From Candidatus Ancillula trichonymphae ImTpAt (lineage in GTDB: Bacteria > Actinomycetota > Actinomycetes > Actinomycetales > Bifidobacteriaceae): 5,041 nt of DNA. Positions 1-4,114 of this stretch are shown in pieces. Positions within the stretch are counted from its first letter, which is position 1. Every line of letters begins with the position of its first letter. Below the pieces are notes generated by a model, which saw only the letters and a program-made list of their open reading frames with translations, ran no database searches and was not told the origin of the DNA. The stretch is from contig AXYY01000065.1 in the NCBI GenBank assembly GCA_000485475.1, forward strand, positions 1 to 5,041, read 5' to 3'. Made by a program: the position numbers and the translations under genes.

Positions 1-258
1 CCAGTCATCGGCATATCCTTTTACATCTTCTACGATGAAAAACTCAGTATTATCCGCACCAGTATTTTTCACTTTAACATGAACCTTCGTCTTTGTTCCT
101 TTATCATTATTTTCTGTCCAGAAGTGATCAGAGTTCTTACCAGATTTAATATCCTGTTCAGATGTGCGGACGGAGTGTTGGACGCATACGCGCTGTTTAA
201 ACCCCTACAACTAGCAATACTGCTAGTGTGCTAATGAATATATTTTTACTATCTTCAT
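1..258 (-). pseudogene. Secreted protein gene, 5' part, frameshifted and cut by the window edge
   Basis: The minus strand has a good Shine-Dalgarno sequence and an ATG at 258-256, but the ATG frame stops after 11 codons. Three frames joined end to end read as one exported protein. First comes the start, M-K. From about 250 a second frame gives a hydrophobic signal-peptide core (KNIFISTLAVLLVVGV). From about 197 a third frame gives NSAYAS, a good signal-peptidase site after AYA. From 177 to position 1 a fourth reading, open for 59 codons, gives a hydrophilic domain containing HVKVKNTGADNTEFFIVED. That last stretch resembles the start of DUF11-like or other immunoglobulin-fold cell-surface repeats; this family guess is weak. 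Each frame change fits loss of one base. The promoter and RBS survive, so decay looks recent, unless the indels are assembly errors. Function is unknown; it may be an envelope protein. Confidence 0.6.
210..227. repeat. Perfect 7-bp inverted repeat in the signal-peptide region
   Basis: ACTAGCA and TGCTAGT flank a four-base loop. The repeat lies within the hydrophobic-core codons of the broken secreted-protein gene. It has no T-tract on either side, so it is not a standard terminator. It could be chance symmetry of Leu/Ala/Val codons. Confidence 0.4.
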
Positions 259-263
259 AAAAA

Positions 264-270
264 CTCCTTT
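264..270 (-). promoter_or_regulatory. Ribosome-binding site of the left secreted-protein gene
   Basis: The minus strand reads AAAGGAG, ending five bases before the ATG at 258-256. This is a textbook Shine-Dalgarno sequence and fixes the start of the broken gene. It also shows that the organism uses SD-led initiation, which contrasts with the two intact genes, where no SD is visible. Confidence 0.7.
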
Positions 271-294
271 TATCCAGTTTACAGTTATTTGGAT

Positions 295-305
295 ATTATA
301 CCACA
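295..305 (-). promoter_or_regulatory. Extended -10 promoter, leftward (secreted-protein gene)
   Basis: The minus strand reads TGTGG-TATAAT, a consensus -10 preceded by the TRTGN extension known from Gram-positive promoters. Transcription would start near 288, leaving a leader of about 30 bases that contains the SD. No good -35 is visible. The element TTCTACTG lies directly upstream and is mirrored at the divergent sucCD promoter. Confidence 0.7.
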
Positions 306-355
306 GTAGAATTAGAATGCCAAGTTTTGGCTTAAAACCTCACACTTTTCTACTG
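304..355. repeat. Inverted 8-bp element flanking the divergent promoter region
   Basis: CAGTAGAA at 304-311 and TTCTACTG at 348-355 are perfect inverted copies. Read in the direction of transcription, each places TTCTACTG immediately upstream of one extended -10: abutting it for the leftward promoter, and one base from it for the sucCD promoter. The space between holds a second small palindrome, GCCAA-GTT-TTGGC at 319-331. The arrangement suits a regulator or activator site shared by both promoters, but the function is inferred. Confidence 0.45.
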
Positions 356-356
356 A

Positions 357-367
357 TGTGCTATAAT
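357..367 (+). promoter_or_regulatory. Extended -10 promoter of sucCD, leaderless start
   Basis: TGTGC-TATAAT is a perfect -10 with TRTGN extension. Only seven bases separate it from the ATG at 375, so transcription should begin at or next to the A of the start codon. The transcript would have no untranslated leader and no room for an SD; the AGGG at 368-371 is too close to the ATG. No convincing -35 is present, as is common for extended -10 promoters. Confidence 0.75.
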
Positions 368-374
368 AGGGCAC

Positions 375-2552
375 ATGGATTTGTTCGAATATCAAGCGCG
401 AGAACTGCTGGAAGATGCAGGTGTCCGGTTGCCGCCTGGTCAAGTTATTACAAGTGCTAATGAGGCTGGGGTCCTAGAGTTCAACTTTCCGGTTGTAGTC
501 AAAGCACAAGTTCAAGTTGGAAGCAGGGGAAAAGCTGGCGGCATTCTGCTTGTGAACGACAACCTAGAGCTGGAAAATGCCGCGCGCAGACTTCTCGGCT
601 CGCAGATAAAAGGGCATAGTGTCGACAAACTGCTGATTGTGCCTGCAGTGGATATAGTTGCAGAATATTATGCGGCGATAGTTTTCAACCGCAAAAGTTT
701 AGACTACAACCTCGTCATTTCCAGGTACGGCGGCGTTGAGATTGAGACCGTTGCTGCGAGCGATGCGGACAGCGTCAAAATCCACGCATTCAGTTCACGA
801 GGTGGTTTGACTACTCAGCGCGCTCAAGAGTTTCTGGTTGAAGACGGATTTCAGGATGCTGAAATTGATGAACTTGCTGAGATTCTGGCGAAGTTGTGGA
901 GTGTTTACGAGACCAACGACGCAACAATTGTGGAAGTAAATCCTCTGGCTTTGGTCAAACTACCAGATGAAAACCGAACTGCATTCATGGCTCTGGACGC
1001 TAAGATTTCACTTGATAATAATGCCGCGTTCCGCCATCGGGAGTTGTTCGAGAAGTTCAAGTACACGAAAAATGCCGACAAGTTGGAAATGCAGGCGCAA
1101 GAATTGAACATCAACTACGTGCGGCTGAATGGCGAAGTTGGAATTATTGGGAATGGTGCAGGACTAGTCATGAGTACACTTGACATTGTCGAACTGGTTG
1201 GTAACGGAGAAGTTCATCCTGCCAACTTTCTGGACATCGGGGGCGGTGCGAGCGCGGACAAAATGCAAAAAAGTCTGGAAATCGTTCTGCGAGATAAAAA
1301 TGTTCAAGTTGTTCTAATCAACATATTTGGCGGACTTACGCAGTGCGATTTGGTTGCACAGGGGATAATTACTACACTAAATAATATGCGAACGACGGAC
1401 TACAACTTGGTCGTGCGGTTTGATGGCAACAGAGCAGCGGAAGGTCTTAAAATGCTGAAAAATGCGCAGAACCCGCACATAATTTGTGTTAAGACCATGA
1501 GTAATGCGGCGAAAACAGCAGTTGCATTTGTGCGTGACAAGAAATTTACAGCAACTTGCGAAGATACGCACACACAAGGTCCTGAATTGGTGCATGCGCA
1601 AGCACATTCTTCACCTGAAACTGGGTTCTCAAGTTCAAATCTGCCAGATGTACACACTGGCTGCATAGTTCAGGGTATAACTGGTTCGCAGGGGCTGCTG
1701 CACACTGAGCGCATGTTGCAGTGCGGCACTAGAATTTTGGGCGGCGTTAATCCACGAAAAGCTGGTAAAATACTTGAACTTGAATCAAAATCAGGTGTGG
1801 TTGAAGTTCCAGTCTTCGCGAGCGTGCGAGAAGCAGTTCGCAGCACCGGAAGCACAACTAGTGTTGTATTCGTACCGCCCGCATACGCAAAAGATGCAGT
1901 TTTGGAAGCAGTTGAGAGCGGAATCAAACTGGTAATTGTAATAACTGAAGGAATCGCACAAAGGGACGCAATTGAATTCAAAAAGGCAGCTGAAGATGCA
2001 GGTGTTCAGATTATTGGGCCGAACTGCCCAGGAATTACGGTGTTCCCGAGTAATGCGGCGGACAAGAAGAAGGCGGTTAGTTGCAATTTAGGCATAATTC
2101 CAGATGGAATTTCAGGTCCAGGTTCAATCGGACTGGTCTCAAAATCTGGTACTTTGACTTATCAGATGATGGCACTACTCTCAGATATTGGTTTTACTGC
2201 GGCAGTTGGTATTGGTGGTGATTTGTGCATAGGAACTTCACATATTGACATGATCAAGAAGTTCGAGGACGATCCAAACACGAAGTTAATAGTTATGATT
2301 GGTGAAATTGGTGGAAATTTAGAACAAGATGCAGCCGAATACATCAAAGAGCACGTTACGAAGAAGGTCGTTGCGTATATTGCTGGAGTTACCGCGCCTG
2401 AGGGTAAAACTATGGGGCATGCGGGTGCTATTATACAAAACGGACAAGGCGGAGCGAAGCAGAAGCGCGAAGTTCTGGAGAAAGCTGGTGTTTTGGTTGC
2501 GAACACTCCTGAGGAGGCCGCAGAACTTGCTAGAGGCGTACTGAAATGCTAG
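375..2552 (+). CDS. sucCD: Fused succinyl-CoA synthetase, beta (SucC) then alpha (SucD), 725 aa
   Basis: The enzyme interconverts succinyl-CoA + NDP + phosphate and succinate + CoA + NTP in the cytoplasm. Residues 1 to about 392 are a full beta subunit. The start MDLFEYQARELLEDAGV is typical. The ATP-grasp lysine is in VVKAQVQVGSRGKAGG (K43), the metal/nucleotide residues are in VEVNPLAL (E187, N189) and ALDAK (D208), and the ligase segment includes IIGNGAGL, LDIGGGA and NIFGG. Residues from about 426 to 725 are a full alpha subunit: CoA-binding VQGITGSQG, IGPNCPGI, LVSKSGTLTYQ, GEIGG, and the phosphohistidine in GHAGAI (H682). A linker of about 35 residues joins them, with no internal Met or RBS for separate SucD. 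All catalytic residues are present, so it should be active. Bacteria usually encode two proteins of about 390 and 290 residues. The beta-alpha order matches that inside ATP-citrate lyase, but no citrate-synthase domain follows. The start is set by the -10 seven bases upstream and by SucC alignment. Fusion certainty is high; lineage is uncertain. Confidence 0.95.
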   Translation: MDLFEYQARELLEDAGVRLPPGQVITSANEAGVLEFNFPVVVKAQVQVGSRGKAGGILLVNDNLELENAARRLLGSQIKGHSVDKLLIVPAVDIVAEYYAAIVFNRKSLDYNLVISRYGGVEIETVAASDADSVKIHAFSSRGGLTTQRAQEFLVEDGFQDAEIDELAEILAKLWSVYETNDATIVEVNPLALVKLPDENRTAFMALDAKISLDNNAAFRHRELFEKFKYTKNADKLEMQAQELNINYVRLNGEVGIIGNGAGLVMSTLDIVELVGNGEVHPANFLDIGGGASADKMQKSLEIVLRDKNVQVVLINIFGGLTQCDLVAQGIITTLNNMRTTDYNLVVRFDGNRAAEGLKMLKNAQNPHIICVKTMSNAAKTAVAFVRDKKFTATCEDTHTQGPELVHAQAHSSPETGFSSSNLPDVHTGCIVQGITGSQGLLHTERMLQCGTRILGGVNPRKAGKILELESKSGVVEVPVFASVREAVRSTGSTTSVVFVPPAYAKDAVLEAVESGIKLVIVITEGIAQRDAIEFKKAAEDAGVQIIGPNCPGITVFPSNAADKKKAVSCNLGIIPDGISGPGSIGLVSKSGTLTYQMMALLSDIGFTAAVGIGGDLCIGTSHIDMIKKFEDDPNTKLIVMIGEIGGNLEQDAAEYIKEHVTKKVVAYIAGVTAPEGKTMGHAGAIIQNGQGGAKQKREVLEKAGVLVANTPEEAAELARGVLKC
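2549..2552. other. One CTAG holds the stop codons of both convergent genes
   Basis: On the plus strand sucCD ends with TAG at 2550-2552. On the minus strand the ATPase gene ends with TAG at 2551-2549. The palindrome CTAG therefore serves both genes, which overlap by four bases. No hairpin with a T-tract is visible between them, so each transcript must terminate inside the other's coding region. Confidence 0.9.
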
Positions 2553-3721
2553 TGTAAACTGAACTTGGCTGGTAGTTTCCAGTACTTGTCTTCGGGGTTG
2601 TTCTGTGAGTGCGAGATGCTGAACTTTATAGCCTCGTCCCACGTGCCGTAGTCCTTCGAACGGTCTAGCGATTTAATCGAGTAGTTCACATGAAAAACAC
2701 CGTCTGGAAAGACATTCTCGATCTCAAAACTCAACTCGCACGGGTTGTTCGAAGTGAATTCAACTGCACCAGAAAGTTGCTCATTAGAAGTCCAGCGATA
2801 AACCCACTCCCCTGTTTCTTTGCAAATAACTAGCGAAACCACAGCATCATCAATGTCAACACTTGAGTTGAAGACTGCATTTAACCGTACCACCGCATCA
2901 TCAACTTGCGCACTTGCCTTGACCTCTATACTGTCGACACTTGCGAACAACTTCTCGGTGTCAACAGCGGCATTTTTTGGTGCCTCATTGAGTTTTCTAT
3001 ACTTTCGCGAAATTTCAGCGGCATTTCCCTCTTCAATGATACCAGACTTGTCGATTAGTAGGACTTTATTACAAAAATCTTGAACTGACCTCATATTGTG
3101 CGTTACCAGAATCACAGTTTTCTTCTCCTTCTTGAGTTTTGCGAAGTAGGAAAAACACTTCTGCTGAAAAGTTTCATCACCAACTGCTAGTATTTCATCA
3201 AGTATTAAAATATCACCCTGCGCCATAATTGCAACTGAAAACGCCAACCGCACCTGCATACCAGAAGAGTAATTTTTGAGCTTCTGCTCCATAAAATCAT
3301 GCAGTTCAGCAAAGTCCACGATTTCGTCATACATGCTGTTGGTGTGTGCACGCGTGAAACCCAGCAACGCACAGTTCAAGTACACATTCTCGCGCCCAGA
3401 AAGCTCCGGATTGAAACCAACACCCAGCTCAATGAAGGGCACCAGCGAACCGTTCACCTCAATTTCACCACCATCTGGAGAGTAAATGCCCGCGAGCAAT
3501 TTCAGGAGAGTACTTTTACCAGAACCGTTGCGTCCAACAATTCCGTAGAAATCACCTTTCTTAACCTCAAATGACAAATTCCTGATAATTTCTAAATTCC
3601 TGTAAGTGTTTGTACCACGAAACACGCTCATGCTAAAGTGCTTGAAATTCTTCGTTGATTCAAGAGGTAATATAAAAGACTTCGAAACATTACTGACTCG
3701 CAGTGCAACATCATTACTCAT
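2549..3721 (-). CDS. Polysaccharide/teichoic-acid export ABC ATPase with Wzt-like C-terminal domain, 390 aa
   Basis: This is the ATPase subunit of a surface-glycan exporter (Wzt/TagH/RfbB type), expected at the inner face of the membrane. The nucleotide-binding domain spans about residues 5-240: Walker A GRNGSGKST (63-71), the family hallmark VPFIELGVGFNPELSGREN (94-112), signature YSSGM (151-155), Walker B ILILDE (171-176), D-loop AVGD (179-182) and H-loop His208. Residues from about 265 to 390 form a beta-rich extension like Wzt C-terminal domains, which in known systems bind the glycan end. I place the start at 3721 (MSNDVALRVSNV), not at the in-frame ATG at 3781. The homology begins there and a TATAAT lies only six bases upstream. 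The upstream 20 residues would lie over the promoter. No permease (Wzm/TagG) adjoins it, so its partner must be elsewhere. It converges on sucCD with overlapping stops. Confidence 0.92.
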   Translation of the reverse strand: MSNDVALRVSNVSKSFILPLESTKNFKHFSMSVFRGTNTYRNLEIIRNLSFEVKKGDFYGIVGRNGSGKSTLLKLLAGIYSPDGGEIEVNGSLVPFIELGVGFNPELSGRENVYLNCALLGFTRAHTNSMYDEIVDFAELHDFMEQKLKNYSSGMQVRLAFSVAIMAQGDILILDEILAVGDETFQQKCFSYFAKLKKEKKTVILVTHNMRSVQDFCNKVLLIDKSGIIEEGNAAEISRKYRKLNEAPKNAAVDTEKLFASVDSIEVKASAQVDDAVVRLNAVFNSSVDIDDAVVSLVICKETGEWVYRWTSNEQLSGAVEFTSNNPCELSFEIENVFPDGVFHVNYSIKSLDRSKDYGTWDEAIKFSISHSQNNPEDKYWKLPAKFSLH

Positions 3722-3727
3722 GTGAAC

Positions 3728-3738
3728 ATTATACCACA
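3728..3738 (-). promoter_or_regulatory. Extended -10 promoter of the ABC ATPase gene, leaderless start
   Basis: The minus strand reads TGTGG-TATAAT, followed by six bases and then the ATG at 3721-3719. The predicted transcription start falls on or within a base or two of the start codon, and there is no SD. This matches the arrangement at sucCD. The promoter is part of a longer module running to 3754 that is shared with the tRNA promoter. Confidence 0.75.
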
Positions 3739-3754
3739 ACTGAAACTTTTGTGC
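3735..3754 (-). promoter_or_regulatory. Operator-like dyad in the ATPase promoter
   Basis: The minus strand reads GCACAA-N9-TTGTGG, an inverted pair of CACAA/TTGTG half-sites. It covers roughly -33 to -13, that is the -35 region and the -10 extension. The same half-sites with the same nine-base spacing occur at the tRNA promoter. A dimeric regulator is one reading; a shared RNA-polymerase contact pattern is another. Confidence 0.4.
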
Positions 3755-3784
3755 TGAGAGGGCAAGCGAAGCAAAAGGCAAATT

Positions 3785-3801
3785 TTGCGCGCGTCGCGCA
3801 A
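3785..3801. repeat. GC-rich 7-bp hairpin between the divergent promoters
   Basis: TTGCGCG and CGCGCAA flank the loop CGT, forming a perfect short stem. It sits in a locally GC-rich patch of an otherwise AT-leaning intergenic region. No T-tract follows, so it is not a standard terminator. Its role is unknown; an insulator or protein-binding site is possible. Confidence 0.35.
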
Positions 3802-3833
3802 GTCTGATTGTGTTTGCTGCGCAAGCGCCGTTG

Positions 3834-3878
3834 TGTACAAGTTCTGCACAAAATCCTGAGTTGTGCTATACTTGTACA
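3834..3878. repeat. Nested 45-bp dyad over the tRNA promoter
   Basis: TGTACAAGT (3834-3842) pairs with ACTTGTACA (3870-3878), and inside it GCACAA (3846-3851) pairs with TTGTGC (3861-3866). The three-base internal gaps are symmetric and the centre is nine bases. The right arms overlap the extended -10, so a protein bound here, or a cruciform, would cover the promoter from about -46 to the start point. Regulation is inferred. Confidence 0.5.
3862..3872 (+). promoter_or_regulatory. Extended -10 promoter of tRNA-Val
   Basis: TGTGC-TATACT carries the same TRTGN extension as the other promoters here. Transcription would start near 3879, giving a precursor with a 5' leader of about 37 bases before the tRNA. 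The -35 position holds CTGCAC or GCACAA rather than TTGACA. Confidence 0.65.
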
Positions 3879-3915
3879 GTGTGCTGTTTCTAGTTGACAT
3901 ACTGTTAACGCATTA

Positions 3916-3992
3916 GGGCGTATAGATCAGTTGGTTAGATCGTCTGCTCGACACGCAGGAGGTCACAGGTTCGAGTCCTGTTACGCCTACCA
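3916..3992 (+). tRNA. tRNA-Val, anticodon GAC, with encoded CCA
   Basis: All 77 bases fold as a class I tRNA. The acceptor stem GGGCGTA/TACGCCT is 7 bp with a G1-U72 wobble. T8 and A9 are present. The D arm is GATC/GATC with loop AGTTGGTTA, and the anticodon stem is TCTGC/GCAGG with a terminal U-G. The variable loop is AGGTC and the T arm is ACAGG/CCTGT with loop TTCGAGT. The discriminator is A73 and CCA is encoded. The loop TCGACAC puts GAC at 34-36 (3950-3952), which reads Val codons GUC and GUU. Position 33 is C instead of the near-universal U, which is unusual for a working tRNA. The gene has its own promoter and no neighbouring tRNAs. Confidence 0.92.
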
Positions 3993-4015
3993 TATGTTCA
4001 TAAAGGTCAGAAATT

Positions 4016-4037
4016 TCGCCAGATTTGGTGATTTTTT
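4016..4037 (+). terminator. Weak intrinsic terminator after tRNA-Val
   Basis: TCGCCA and TGGTGA form a 6-bp stem with one G-U pair and the loop GATT, followed at once by six T residues and then CTT. It lies 24 bases past the tRNA CCA end. The stem is short, so termination may be partial, with a stronger hairpin acting as backup downstream. Confidence 0.5.
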
Positions 4038-4074
4038 CTTCATCTCGGCAATTTTTTGATAAAGATTAAAAAGG

Positions 4075-4114
4075 CAAAAATGGCTTTGCGAAAGAGGGCG
4101 CAAAGCCATTTTTG
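4075..4114. terminator. Strong bidirectional intrinsic terminator
   Basis: A perfect 16-bp stem (CAAAAATGGCTTTGCG against its complement) encloses an eight-base loop. The A-rich left arm and T-rich right arm give a U-tract at the stem end on either strand; rightward the tract is TTTTTG followed by TTTAAT. It can back up tRNA termination from the left and end minus-strand transcripts from the recombinase side. The minus-strand frame that carries the recombinase tail runs through it to a stop at 4068-4066. Confidence 0.75.

Noticed and set aside
375..2552. ADP-forming acetyl-CoA synthetase as an alternative identity for the 725-residue protein.
   Set aside because: Those fusions usually run alpha-beta, whereas here a typical SucC start is followed by a typical SucD with the GHAGAI histidine motif.
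905..2642. Several minus-strand open frames inside sucCD.
   Set aside because: They are antisense shadows of a well-supported enzyme gene and resemble no family.
3722..3781. Upstream in-frame ATG giving a 410-residue ABC ATPase.
   Set aside because: The added 20 residues are not family-like and overlie the extended -10 promoter and dyad; ATPase homology begins at the ATG at 3721.
3894..3899. Perfect TTGACA just before the tRNA, a possible -35 box.
   Set aside because: A 17-base spacing would put the -10 inside the tRNA (3917-3922, GGCGTA), and the nearest TATA-like sequence is also inside the tRNA at 21 bases. The TGTGC-TATACT at 3862-3872 is a better promoter.
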